In this document: positions 24,024 through 32,739 of the stretch, piece by piece | How positions within the stretch are numbered: the first letter of the stretch is position 1 | Layout: every line of letters begins with the position of its first letter | NCBI GenBank assembly: GCA_040386775.1 | Contig: JAZKEU010000006.1 | Location: forward strand, 16,584 to 80,583 | From: Bdellovibrionota bacterium | Lineage (GTDB): Bacteria > Bdellovibrionota > Bdellovibrionia > Bdellovibrionales > JAEYZS01 | Direction: 5' to 3' | DNA length: 64,000 nt | Made by a program: the position numbers and the translations under genes | Notes under the pieces: model-generated | Seen by the model: the letters and a program-made list of their open reading frames with translations, nothing else | The model's database searches: none | Told to the model about the DNA's origin: nothing

Positions 24024-24896
24024 TTAAAACATTCTTTTCGCATACTGCTTTAAGTAAAGGCCATACTTAGATGATGGATAGCCCTCAGCAATCTTCACAA
24101 ATTGTTCTTTATTGATAAAACCTCTGAGCAATGCGATTTCTTCAAGACATGCGATTTTTAGACCCTGCCTTTCTTCAATCGTTTGAACAAACTGCGAAGA
24201 ACTCAAAAGAGATTCACAAGTTCCTGTGTCCAACCAAGCAATCCCACGACCAAAAAGTTCTACTTTTAGTTTTTGATCATCTAAGTAACCACGGTTTAAA
24301 TCTGTGATTTCAAGCTCTCCTCTTTTTGAAGGTTTTAAATTTCTCGCTCTTTGGCAAACTGTCTTATCATAGAAATACAATCCCGTGACCGCCCAGTTGG
24401 ATTTTGGATTTTGAGGTTTTTCTTCGATGCTCAAAACTTTTCCTGATTTATCAAAATCCACAACGCCGTATCTTTCTGGATCACTCACTTGATAACCAAA
24501 AACAATAGCCCCATCGGTCACCTGATAAGCCTTCTCAACTTGAATCGGCATATCGTGTCCGTAGAAGATATTATCCCCAAGAATTAAGCATGATGGTGAA
24601 TTGTTAATGAATTTTTCCGCAATAATAAAAGCCTGCGCGATACCTTCGGGCTTTGCTTGAACTTCATAGCTGATCGAAATTCCAAATTGGCTACCATCTT
24701 GTAATAAACTTTGAATGAGAGGAATATCTCTTGGAGTGCTAATGATCAAAATATCTTTAATGCCGGCGAGCATGAGAGTTGAAAGTGGATAATAAATTGT
24801 AGGCTTATCGTACACGGGCAAAAGTTGCTTTGAAATAGCAAGCGTGGCTGGATACAAACGCGTCCCACTACCACCTGCCAAAATAATGCCTTTCAT
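24024..24896 (-). CDS. rmlA: Glucose-1-phosphate thymidylyltransferase
   Basis: Makes dTDP-glucose from glucose 1-phosphate and dTTP, the first step to dTDP-rhamnose and other dTDP-6-deoxy sugars. The 290-residue protein has [69 protein letters not shown]-type segments and [19 protein letters not shown] precedes the ATG. The rest of the rml pathway (rmlBCD) is not in the window. It adjoins glycosyltransferases, so it probably supplies a surface-polysaccharide precursor. Confidence 0.95.
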   Translation of the reverse strand: MKGIILAGGSGTRLYPATLAISKQLLPVYDKPTIYYPLSTLMLAGIKDILIISTPRDIPLIQSLLQDGSQFGISISYEVQAKPEGIAQAFIIAEKFINNSPSCLILGDNIFYGHDMPIQVEKAYQVTDGAIVFGYQVSDPERYGVVDFDKSGKVLSIEEKPQNPKSNWAVTGLYFYDKTVCQRARNLKPSKRGELEITDLNRGYLDDQKLKVELFGRGIAWLDTGTCESLLSSSQFVQTIEERQGLKIACLEEIALLRGFINKEQFVKIAEGYPSSKYGLYLKQYAKRMF

Positions 24897-25003
24897 AAGT
24901 GCTCCTTAAATAAAGCTTCATATAAACCAAAAACTTTCAGAAATTTCATGCTTTAAAGTAGATAATGCGTTGGATTATTAAAAATTCAGACTATTTATCC
25001 TAA

Positions 25004-25201
25004 TTACTGACCGTCACAATTATCGACACAATCATTACCAATGGTTTGAACCAAATCGCTCCAAGCCTGAATAAGAAATCCTGCTTCAGATTTATCTCGA
25101 TGAATCACGCCTTTAAGGATAGCAGCAGCAATGCCCACGACGATCACCATAAGCAAAATATATTCGATAATAACTTGTCCGCCCTGACGCTTGAATCTCA
25201 A
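25004..25201 (-). CDS. Small Flp/type IV pilin-like prepilin
   Basis: A 65-residue protein: a basic leader (MRFKRQGG) followed by QVIIEYILLMVIVVGIAAAI, an uninterrupted hydrophobic helix. Cleavage after Gly8 would leave Glu at position +5 of the mature chain, the hallmark of type IV and Flp pilins processed by prepilin peptidase. The short tail contains two Cys (NDCVDNCDG) that could form a disulfide. No assembly genes are nearby. It follows the gene at 25218 by 16 bases and is probably co-transcribed with it. Pilin versus TadE-like minor pilin cannot be decided. Confidence 0.7.
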   Translation of the reverse strand: MRFKRQGGQVIIEYILLMVIVVGIAAAILKGVIHRDKSEAGFLIQAWSDLVQTIGNDCVDNCDGQ

Positions 25202-25217
25202 TGGAATGTCTTCTCTC

Positions 25218-25718
25218 TTATTTTTTGAATGATTGTTTTACGTAATCAATAATGTCGTCGCGAGTTTTATCAGAAATTGGTCCTTGTACCCCAATCACGC
25301 AATCTTGCTCCATCTTGGCCACAGCAAAGTCACGATCCTGATCAAAGGATTGTTGGAATGATTCTTTATTTGGATAAATCATAACAAAGAGCGTGGAGTT
25401 CTTAGGTAGACTGTCACGAATGTGTGAGACGCTCTCATCTAATTGCTCTAGAGGTTTTTCAGCTTGCTGTTCTTGATCGGATTTTTCTTGGCCTGACTTT
25501 TCTTGAAAGACCTTAGACTGAAGTGAGAAGTAAACCTTTAGTGCTTCCGGCTCCTGAGCTTGAGAAAAGTAAACTCTCAATGGCCCATCAAAAATTGCAG
25601 TATTAAATGTTGGACTAAAAAACTTAGACTGTAGAATTCTGGTCGTAGCATTTTCTAGCGAATAATTTTCCGCCAAAAAATGTCCTTCTGAAAATCCTTC
25701 TAATGATGTGTTCCCCAA
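25218..25718 (-). CDS. Unrecognised protein upstream of the pilin-like gene
   Basis: A 166-residue protein beginning with TTG at 25718, preceded by a strong GAGGGGG ribosome-binding sequence 5 bases away; an ATG a little upstream is out of frame. It has no signal peptide. A Glu/Gln/Lys-rich low-complexity stretch (EKSGQEKSDQEQQAEKPLEQ) lies at about residues 75-95 between a beta-rich N-terminal part (PLRVYFSQAQEPEALKVYFS) and a C-terminal domain with FVMIYPNKESFQQ. No family is recognised. Its tight spacing with the pilin-like gene suggests a role with that small protein. Confidence 0.65.
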   Translation of the reverse strand: MGNTSLEGFSEGHFLAENYSLENATTRILQSKFFSPTFNTAIFDGPLRVYFSQAQEPEALKVYFSLQSKVFQEKSGQEKSDQEQQAEKPLEQLDESVSHIRDSLPKNSTLFVMIYPNKESFQQSFDQDRDFAVAKMEQDCVIGVQGPISDKTRDDIIDYVKQSFKK

Positions 25719-25820
25719 AGTTGCCCCCTCATTGATGTAATTCCCCTAATTGCTCACACAGGTGTATTAAATTAGAGGTTTGAGGAAAAAGGCAAAGAAT
25801 TTTTTAATTTTTTTTAGTCT

Positions 25821-27041
25821 TTAGAAAAGGTCCAGTGGTCTAGCTCCACGAACCACACAATCCACCGAATTGAAACCCACCTGATAGAACAAATCCTTCC
25901 ATGAAGAATTCAGCACAACAAAATCGGCAATTTTTCCAACTTCTAGCGAACCCAGTTCATTCTGTAATCCAAGTGCATAACTAGGATTCACTGTCCAAGC
26001 AGCAATAACCTCACTCAAAGTCATCTTCATTTCTTTTCGTGCGAGCAAACCTACAAATTGTATATCTTGTGTGGGACTTGTCCCCGGATTGTAATCTGTC
26101 GAAAGCGCTACTCTTGCTCCTTGATCAATCAATTGGCGCGCAGGGGGATAAGGTACGCTTATGTAGTAATCTGCGGTTGGGATAAATACACAGGTAGTGT
26201 CCGACTCAGCAAGCACTGTCATATCTTGAGTATTCAAATAATTTAAATGATCACACGATAATGCCCCCATCTTTACAGAAAAGCGTGCGCCCTCCGATGG
26301 ATTCAACTGATTGGTGTGAGAAACTATATCAAATCCTAATTTTTTAGCAGCATCGAAATACTTTTGTGCCTGGTCAATTGTGAAGTAGTTTTTTTCAATA
26401 AAGATATCTGCGCGATTTGCATACTTTTTGATTTTCTTAAGATCAGAAACAATTTGATCCATGTACTCATCTAAAGAATTCATTTCCCTCGGCTTTGCAT
26501 GAGGTCCTAAATAAGTAGGGATAGCTCTCACTGATTTAATTTTATTTACGACCTTGAGAATTTTTTCTTCGGTTTTTAAATTTAAACCGTAACCACTTTT
26601 CATTTCTACCGTAGTCACACCTTGATTCAAAAAATTTTGAGCACGCTCTTCAGAGATTTTTAAAAGTCCTTTTTCTGAAAGCTTTCTCGTATTTTCCACA
26701 GTGTTGACAATTCCACCACCGGCTGCCGCAATATCCTGATAGGTTTTTCCTTGAAACTTCATTTCAAAGTCGTTTCCGCGATTTCCACCATAAACTAAAT
26801 GCGTGTGACACTCTATAAAACCCGGGAGAACAGTTTTGCCCTTTAGATCTATGACTTTTATTTTTTTATATTCTTTGGGAATCTTTGCGGTTGACCCAAT
26901 CCAAACAATTTTATCTTTTTTGGTCACAATCGACGCATTCTTGATGATGGAGAGATCGTTTTCAGAAATACGACGGCCTTGCTTTTTAGCAGCACCTTCT
27001 AAGGTTAAACATTCATTTATATTTTTAAAAACCTTAAGCAT
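25821..27041 (-). CDS. hutI: Imidazolonepropionase
   Basis: Third step of histidine degradation: hydrolyses imidazolone-5-propionate to N-formimino-L-glutamate. The 406-residue amidohydrolase has the metal ligands His-x-His in GFIECHTHLVYGGNRG, VEMKSGYGLN, LGPHAKPREM, SHTNQLNPSEGA and the terminal Asp region ALSTDYNPGTSP. No strong ribosome-binding site is seen before the ATG. hutU (29351) and hutH (33540) are on the same strand but separated by unrelated genes; no hutG or hutF is in the window, so how formiminoglutamate is processed cannot be said. Confidence 0.96.
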   Translation of the reverse strand: MLKVFKNINECLTLEGAAKKQGRRISENDLSIIKNASIVTKKDKIVWIGSTAKIPKEYKKIKVIDLKGKTVLPGFIECHTHLVYGGNRGNDFEMKFQGKTYQDIAAAGGGIVNTVENTRKLSEKGLLKISEERAQNFLNQGVTTVEMKSGYGLNLKTEEKILKVVNKIKSVRAIPTYLGPHAKPREMNSLDEYMDQIVSDLKKIKKYANRADIFIEKNYFTIDQAQKYFDAAKKLGFDIVSHTNQLNPSEGARFSVKMGALSCDHLNYLNTQDMTVLAESDTTCVFIPTADYYISVPYPPARQLIDQGARVALSTDYNPGTSPTQDIQFVGLLARKEMKMTLSEVIAAWTVNPSYALGLQNELGSLEVGKIADFVVLNSSWKDLFYQVGFNSVDCVVRGARPLDLF

Positions 27042-27175
27042 AATCGTCTATTCACCATGGTTATAATCATTATTGTATTTAAAATTTTTGAAGGTCAAAT
27101 ACTATCCACTCTTTATCCTCTCAAAGCACAAGTGATTACATATAGTTACCTATTTTTAGTATGCACTCAGGATGA

Positions 27176-27204
27176 TTGACACTTTGGACTGATATGTTAA
27201 TAAT
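27176..27204 (+). promoter_or_regulatory. Sigma-70 promoter for the sugar epimerase operon
   Basis: Perfect TTGACA, then TAATAA after 16 bases or AATAAT after 17. The ATG at 27228 follows an AGGA ribosome-binding site, leaving an about 18-base leader. Confidence 0.55.
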
Positions 27205-27227
27205 GCGCTCTTAAAAACAGGATATGC

Positions 27228-28049
27228 ATGGAAAAACTTTCGATTTATGGTGGAACTGGATTTGTAGGCTCTGAGTTCTGCAAACAGACAAAAAGATCTA
27301 TTGAATTGATCCCAAGAAATTCACGAACTCCTGTATCAAAAGAGATTCTTTATTTTATCAGCACAACTCACAACTATCATATCTTTGATGATATTCAAAA
27401 AGACGTAGATACAAATCTTAAAGTTATGCTAGACGTTTTAGATAAAATCAGAGAAGAGGGCTACACATTCAATTTTATTTCCTCTTGGTTTGTCTATGGC
27501 GATACAACTCTGCCAGCGAAAGAATCAAACGATTGTAAGCCCAAAGGATTCTATTCCATCACCAAAAGAGCTGCAGAACAGATGCTGATTAGCTTTTGTG
27601 AAACCTATAAACTCAATTACAGAATTCTTCGTCTTTGCAATGTTTACGGGCCAGGAGATGCCGGAGTATCTAAAAAGAAAAACGCACTTCAGTACATGAT
27701 CAATCAGATGAAAGCTCATCAACCGGTGGACCTGTACGATAATGGTCAGTTCTACAGAGATTATATGCACGTGTCTGATGTTGCTCGTGCTATTGATCTT
27801 GTCGTAGAGAAAGGCCCTCTCAATTCTGTTATAAATATTGGTTCTGGAGAGCGAATTTTATTTAAAGACATCTTTGATAAGGCGCGCAAAATTACTAATT
27901 CTAAGTCTGAAGTGACAAATATTTCTCCACCGCATTTCCATACTGTAGTTCAGGTAAAAAACTTTTATATGGATTGCTCAAAACTTAAAAATATGGGATT
28001 TAAACCTCTTATATCCATTGAACAAGGAATAGAAAAACTATGTCTATAA
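27228..28049 (+). CDS. NAD-dependent epimerase/dehydratase of nucleotide sugars
   Basis: A 273-residue extended SDR. It has the NAD-binding GGTGFVGSEF at the N-terminus, Ser in FISSWFVYG and the catalytic Tyr-x3-Lys in FYSITKRAAEQ, then LRLCNVYGPGDAG and the C-terminal sugar-binding part FYRDYMHVSDVARAI. It acts on an NDP-sugar; whether it is an epimerase, reductase or dehydratase is not decidable. It overlaps the following RfbH-like gene by 10 bases, so both proteins probably act in one deoxysugar pathway, perhaps as the 4-ketoreductase after C-3 deoxygenation (inference). Confidence 0.88.
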   Translation: MEKLSIYGGTGFVGSEFCKQTKRSIELIPRNSRTPVSKEILYFISTTHNYHIFDDIQKDVDTNLKVMLDVLDKIREEGYTFNFISSWFVYGDTTLPAKESNDCKPKGFYSITKRAAEQMLISFCETYKLNYRILRLCNVYGPGDAGVSKKKNALQYMINQMKAHQPVDLYDNGQFYRDYMHVSDVARAIDLVVEKGPLNSVINIGSGERILFKDIFDKARKITNSKSEVTNISPPHFHTVVQVKNFYMDCSKLKNMGFKPLISIEQGIEKLCL

Positions 28050-29350
28050 AAGAAAAAATATCAGCATTTATGACTTCTTTGAAAAAAGATCATCAATTGA
28101 TGCCGTACACATACAATATTCGCAACCGTGAGTTCGAAGCAGGTAAAGACACAGTTTATTATTCTGGCCCAGTTTGGGATGATGCCGAAGTTGTAGCAGC
28201 CATCGAAACACTTCTTACTGGCAAATGGTTAGCTTCTGGCGAGAACGTGGCAAAATTTGAAATCGCTTTTTCTAGAAAGTACGGTTTTGGTGCTTCTCTC
28301 ATGGTCAATTCTGGAAGTTCTGCAAACCTTGTCATGATCTCCGCATTAAAAGCATATTTTAATTGGAAAGACACCGATGAGATTATCGTTTCCACCGTTG
28401 GATTTCCAACCACCGTTGCGCCGCTAATTCAAAATCAACTTGTCGCAAAATTTGTCGACATCACTATGGATGATCTCAATTTTGATCTCAAGGAAGTTGA
28501 AAAAGCTATCACTCCAAATACTAAAGCCATTTTCATTTCTCCTGTTCTTGGAAATGCGCCAGATATGGATAAGCTCGTTGAAATTTCAAAAAAGCACGAC
28601 GTCATGCTGGTGCTTGACGGTTGTGATAGTTTAGGAAGCAAGTGGGATGGTAAAGAACTTTCAGATTATGCTTTCACAACTTCTTGTTCCTTTTATCCCG
28701 CACATCACATCACAACGGGTGAAGGCGGCATGGTTTCTTCTTTCAATAAAGAATTCATTAAGCTTGCGAGAAAATTTGCCTGGTGGGGCCGTGATTGCTA
28801 CTGCATCGGTTCGGCAAATTTATTAAAGAATGGATCTTGCAATAAAAGATTTGATACTTGGCTCGAAGGAAATTCTGCGGTTATAGATCACAAATATTTA
28901 TTTAGCCAAATTGGCTACAACTTAAAACCTTTAGATCTCCAAGGTTCCATTGGACTCGTGCAGATGGAAAAGATGGATATGATTCACGAGAAGCGTCGTG
29001 AAATGAAAAATAAAATTGCCGGAATGTTTGAAAAGCATATTCCTGGAATTAAAATTCCTCAAGAACTTTCAAAAGCAGAGACCAGCTGGTTTGGAGTTCC
29101 AGTGATTTGCGAAACCGCAGAATTAAAAACAAAACTAGTAAAGCATTTAGAAGATAAAAAAATTCAAACTAGAAATTATTTTGCCGGAAATATTTTGCAA
29201 CATCCAGGATACAAACACCTTGATGATGCAAGTAAATATCCAAATGCCAATAAAGTTTTAGAACAAGTTTTCTTTGTAGGCTGTCACCCTACATATGATC
29301 AATCCACTTTGAATTACATCGAACAATCATTAAAAGAATTTAAGGCTTAA
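28040..29350 (+). CDS. rfbH: E1/RfbH-type 3-dehydratase (PLP/PMP and [2Fe-2S])
   Basis: A DegT/DnrJ/EryC1-fold protein of 436 residues, matching E1 (CDP-6-deoxy-L-threo-D-glycero-4-hexulose-3-dehydrase) in length. The PLP-Lys of the aminotransferases is replaced by His in SFYPAHHITTGEGG, as in E1 and ColD. Cysteines follow the E1 iron-sulfur pattern Cys-x57-Cys-x1-Cys (GCDSLG, then RDCYC), but the last spacing is x11 (to NGSC) where E1 has x7. It would remove the C-3 hydroxyl on the way to a 3,6-dideoxyhexose of the O-antigen. The E3 reductase partner is not in the window. Confidence 0.88.
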   Translation: MSIKEKISAFMTSLKKDHQLMPYTYNIRNREFEAGKDTVYYSGPVWDDAEVVAAIETLLTGKWLASGENVAKFEIAFSRKYGFGASLMVNSGSSANLVMISALKAYFNWKDTDEIIVSTVGFPTTVAPLIQNQLVAKFVDITMDDLNFDLKEVEKAITPNTKAIFISPVLGNAPDMDKLVEISKKHDVMLVLDGCDSLGSKWDGKELSDYAFTTSCSFYPAHHITTGEGGMVSSFNKEFIKLARKFAWWGRDCYCIGSANLLKNGSCNKRFDTWLEGNSAVIDHKYLFSQIGYNLKPLDLQGSIGLVQMEKMDMIHEKRREMKNKIAGMFEKHIPGIKIPQELSKAETSWFGVPVICETAELKTKLVKHLEDKKIQTRNYFAGNILQHPGYKHLDDASKYPNANKVLEQVFFVGCHPTYDQSTLNYIEQSLKEFKA

Positions 29351-31003
29351 TTACCATATCAGATTGAGGCCGCGCTCTTCCGCATTTTTTTGCGCGTCTT
29401 CATACCCAGCATCAAGATGTCGGTAAAGCCCCATACCTGGATCGATTGTTAAAACTCGCTTCAAGCGCTTGTCTGCCTCGGGAGTTCCATCGGCCACGAT
29501 CACTTGACCGGAGTGCAGAGAGTAACCCATGCCAACGCCCCCGCCATGATGAAAGCTTACCCATGTTGCGCCGCCCGCAATGTTAGAAAAGGCATTGAGC
29601 AGCGGCCAGTCGGCCACGGCATCTGATCCATCCTTCATCGCTTCAGTTTCTCTATTAGGCGATGCCACAGAACCACAGTCCAAGTGATCTCTACCGATAA
29701 CAATTGGTGCCGAAACTTTTCCGGTTCTCACGAGCTCATTGAATTTCAATCCAGCTAAAGCTCTCTCACCATATTCCAACCAGCAGATTCTTGCGGGCAA
29801 GCCTTGAAATTTAATTCTCTCTTTAGCCATGTCCAGCCAATTGATAAGTGCTTTTTTGTGCGGAAATAATTCTCTGATGGCATTATCAGTCACTTCAATA
29901 TCCTTGGGATCACCAGAGAGCGCCACCCAACGGAACGGACCCGAACCTTTGCAAAAAAGTGGACGAATATATTCTGGAACAAATCCTGGTATATCAAAGG
30001 CGTTTTTAACGCCGCCCTTTTCGGCCATTGCACGGATATTGTTTCCGTAATCAAAAGTGATTGCGCCACGCTTTTTCATTTCGAGCATGCCTTCTACGTG
30101 ACGAGCAATACTTGAAATGGATTTTTCTAAATAAGTTTTAGGATCAGAGGCTCTCAATTCCGCAGCTTTTTCTAAGCTGAGACCCGCCGGAATATAACCA
30201 ATGAGTGGATCATGCGCTGAAGTTTGGTCAGTCAAAAGATCTGGAATAAAATTTCTTTTGATCAGTTCATGAATCACTTCACTCATATTGCCCTTGAGCG
30301 CAATACTGACTGCTTTCTTCTCTTTCTTGTATTTCTCTACTCTCCGAATGGCGTCATCGATATCGGTAGCAAGTTCATCGACGTATTTTGTGTCTAATCT
30401 TTTTTGAATTCTCGTTTCATCTACTTCCACACCAAGCACCACAGCTCCTGCAAAAACTCCGGCCAGAGGTTGTGCGCCGCCCATACCACCGAGACCTGCC
30501 GTCAAAAGCACACGACCTTTAAGATCTCCACCAAAATGTTTTCTACCCGCCTCCACAAATGTCTCATAAGTTCCTTGTACGATCCCTTGACTGCCGATAT
30601 AGATCCAAGAACCCGCCGTCATTTGACCGTACATCATCAAACCTTTTTTATCGAGCTCGTTGAAATGTTCCCAAGTGGCCCAATTCGGCACGAGGTTTGA
30701 GTTTGCGAGAAGAACTCTCGGGGCGTCTTCATGAGTTTCGAAAACTCCCACCGGTTTTCCCGACTGAATTAAAAGTGTTTGGTTATTTTCTAATTTTTTT
30801 AAAGACTCTAATATTTTATCAAAGCATTCCCAATTTCTCGCGGCTTTGCCGATTCCCCCGTAAACGATAAGATCTTCCGGGCGTTCTGCTACACTGGGAT
30901 CAAGATTATTTTGAATCATGCGGTAGGCAGCTTCCTGAAGCCAACCTTTGCAGGATAATTTGGTGCCCGTAGGCGCTCTGACAACACGTGATTTTGAAGA
31001 CAT
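29351..31003 (-). CDS. hutU: Urocanate hydratase
   Basis: Second step of histidine degradation: urocanate to imidazolone propionate, using tightly bound NAD. The 550-residue protein is full length, with [15 protein letters not shown], the NAD-binding [63 protein letters not shown] with a Cys in the conserved segment, and [22 protein letters not shown] precedes the ATG. Its stop codon directly touches that of the convergent RfbH-like gene (TAA then TTA). It stands alone between unrelated genes, unlike a normal hut operon. Confidence 0.96.
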   Translation of the reverse strand: MSSKSRVVRAPTGTKLSCKGWLQEAAYRMIQNNLDPSVAERPEDLIVYGGIGKAARNWECFDKILESLKKLENNQTLLIQSGKPVGVFETHEDAPRVLLANSNLVPNWATWEHFNELDKKGLMMYGQMTAGSWIYIGSQGIVQGTYETFVEAGRKHFGGDLKGRVLLTAGLGGMGGAQPLAGVFAGAVVLGVEVDETRIQKRLDTKYVDELATDIDDAIRRVEKYKKEKKAVSIALKGNMSEVIHELIKRNFIPDLLTDQTSAHDPLIGYIPAGLSLEKAAELRASDPKTYLEKSISSIARHVEGMLEMKKRGAITFDYGNNIRAMAEKGGVKNAFDIPGFVPEYIRPLFCKGSGPFRWVALSGDPKDIEVTDNAIRELFPHKKALINWLDMAKERIKFQGLPARICWLEYGERALAGLKFNELVRTGKVSAPIVIGRDHLDCGSVASPNRETEAMKDGSDAVADWPLLNAFSNIAGGATWVSFHHGGGVGMGYSLHSGQVIVADGTPEADKRLKRVLTIDPGMGLYRHLDAGYEDAQKNAEERGLNLIW

Positions 31004-31101
31004 AGATACCTCTTAAAGTACCTACAGAACTAACACCAACAGCGCCCCAACGCCACCAAAAGGTGTGAGGCATTTTTTAATTATGCAGTTGGTACATGCA
31101 T

Positions 31102-31126
31102 AGCAACACCGCCAGGCGGTGTTGCT
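31102..31126. repeat. Long perfect inverted repeat upstream of hutU
   Basis: AGCAACACCGCC, a single A, then GGCGGTGTTGCT: 12 perfect base pairs. Flanking CATGC (95-99) and GCATG (132-136) can extend it after an internal loop. It sits between the secreted-protein gene ending at 31141 and hutU. No T-run follows on the minus strand, so it may be a protein-binding or mRNA-stability element rather than a simple terminator. Confidence 0.7.
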
Positions 31127-31140
31127 TCGTGGCATGAATA

Positions 31141-31665
31141 TTATTTTAATTCACAGCCAATATCAAAATTTTGTTTTGCGATTTCCGCAGCAATTCTTTG
31201 ATTTACCTGGTCTGAGTTCTGAATACTTGATTTGTATGTGTATTCTACCGAAGCCAATACTCCAAGTTTGCCATCGTTACGCTTGACCACTCCAATTGTC
31301 TTTGTAACTTCAGTATCTGAGTTGAGTGAGCTTTCCGATGAAACCAATCCAGACATATCTGACTGATCAACGGAGCTTGTCTCGACAGTATCAACAGAAA
31401 TTGCGCTAGCTCCTTTTGACGAAGTTAAAGACAATACTAGGCGATTTCCCACAATTTCCAATTTACAGCTAGAGTTTGAAATTTGCTTGCCCGTGTTTAT
31501 ATCTACTGCAACGATTCCTTTGAACGTACGCAAATTACTGTGTTGCACCGTAGTCTCAATAGCTTGATTTTCTTGCAGTAGAGACAAGTATTTGTCTACG
31601 TTTGATTCCACAGCAAAACTCGCAGAAGCTACAAGAGAAATTGCAGCAAAAAATATTACTTTCAT
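31141..31665 (-). CDS. Unrecognised small secreted protein
   Basis: A 174-residue protein with a signal peptide (VIFFAAISLVASASFA, cleavage before VESN). The mature chain begins with a helical segment (KYLSLLQENQAIETTVQ). It continues with a beta-rich part containing SSCKLEIVGNRLVLSLTSS and a Ser/Asp-rich loop (SSVDQSDMSGLVSSESS). A second Cys near the C-terminus (FDIGCELK) may pair with the first. No family is recognised. The gene stands alone, with a 201-base gap upstream in which I see nothing but AT-rich sequence. Confidence 0.65.
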   Translation of the reverse strand: MKVIFFAAISLVASASFAVESNVDKYLSLLQENQAIETTVQHSNLRTFKGIVAVDINTGKQISNSSCKLEIVGNRLVLSLTSSKGASAISVDTVETSSVDQSDMSGLVSSESSLNSDTEVTKTIGVVKRNDGKLGVLASVEYTYKSSIQNSDQVNQRIAAEIAKQNFDIGCELK

Positions 31666-31866
31666 AAAAAACTCCTATTTCGTTATTATTGATAAAAACT
31701 ATCAGGCAAAATATAAGCAATTCTCAGCCCAAAGGTCTAAGTATTTAATAACATAGAAATATTTTATAAAATGAATATGCAAAAAGGATTAAACCCAATA
31801 GAAGTATTCTAATAGTGTTGGTGTTATAAACAAAGTAACAAATATTGTCTCATAGAAATATTTATT

Positions 31867-32520
31867 CTAAGCGATCTTTCTAATCTGATTGAGCTTGCCT
31901 TCAGCCTGGTTCAATCTGTCTCTTAAGGCATCGTTTTCGCTCTTGAGCTCAAAGACTTTCTTCTTCAGGGTTTCCATGTCTTTCGCTTCATGAACCGATA
32001 AAACATCCACTTGAGTTGTTTTTACCGCTCCACTGCCAAAGTTCCCTGACAGAAGTTGATCTTCAAACTCTGAGTTTACGACCAACGCTGGATCGATTTT
32101 TTCTAAGTACAGAAACCCATCCAAAATCATTTTGCGCACTTGATTTAAAACTTGCACAAATGCTGTTGAGATCTCTGCAGGAGTTGGCTTTCTTTCAGCC
32201 ATATCTTCTTCGATTTTTCTTTTTTTAGAATGGTTTAAGGTTCTAGTGATTTTTTCTTTCATCTCTGGCTCTACACCCAGAATCGTAAGAGAAATTGTCA
32301 TATCATTGAGCGTCCCTATGATTTCGGCTACCGTATTGTCATCCCAAGAAAAAATTCTTTTCATAGATAACATCTTAGCTTTCACAGCTTCGGCCCAGCT
32401 CATGTCTTCGTCTTCAATCATCTTTAGGAATTTTTCTTGTTTCTGTGTCCCACACGTTTCCATGAGAATTAACAACTGGATAAAACCGCCTTTTTTCTTA
32501 TAACGATCAATCATACTCAT
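31867..32520 (-). CDS. Orphan FliG-like protein with C-terminal coiled coil
   Basis: A 217-residue cytosolic protein. Residues about 10-160 have the armadillo-like helices of the flagellar switch protein FliG: ETCGTQKQEKFLKMIEDEDMSWAEAVKAKML, then MKRIFSWDDNTVAEII (cf. the FED-x-x-x-L-DDR-x-I-Q of FliG), LTILGVEPEMKEKITRTL and KKRKIEEDMAE. The FliG N-terminal (FliF-binding) domain is missing. Instead a coiled coil (about 180-217: DMETLKKKVFELKSENDALR) ends the protein. AGGGAAGA precedes the ATG. It is not near flagellar genes. It may be a switch paralogue or a gliding/motor adaptor; the fold call is made by eye. Confidence 0.65.
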   Translation of the reverse strand: MSMIDRYKKKGGFIQLLILMETCGTQKQEKFLKMIEDEDMSWAEAVKAKMLSMKRIFSWDDNTVAEIIGTLNDMTISLTILGVEPEMKEKITRTLNHSKKRKIEEDMAERKPTPAEISTAFVQVLNQVRKMILDGFLYLEKIDPALVVNSEFEDQLLSGNFGSGAVKTTQVDVLSVHEAKDMETLKKKVFELKSENDALRDRLNQAEGKLNQIRKIA

Positions 32521-32739
32521 ATTCTTCCCTTTCGAAAAATAAACCCTTCAGAAAATATCCGTTCACTAAACTTTTCGGTCTTTGCTAAGAAGAATTTTAA
32601 GAAAACTGACTTATGTTTCAATATGATAATTTGAGGTCCTTTTATGGCATCGACTAGGTGATTCTTACATGATTTTAAGGGGCAATTTACAATAGATTGC
32701 AGATGGCTTGGTATCCTCTTTGCTAAATACAACTTCGCT

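Noticed and set aside
24010-24027. TTAAGA-cacaaa-TCTTAA hairpin between GT17 and rmlA
   Set aside because: Only a 6-bp AT-rich stem without a T-run; too weak to call a terminator.
31040-31080. Plus-strand terminator-like GCCACC-AAAA-GGTGTGAGGC followed by T6
   Set aside because: No plus-strand gene ends nearby, so it has nothing to terminate; probably chance in the hutU leader.
31095-31136. Integron attC-like recombination site
   Set aside because: The inverted repeat lacks the RYYYAAC/GTTRRRY ends and no integrase or cassette array is near.
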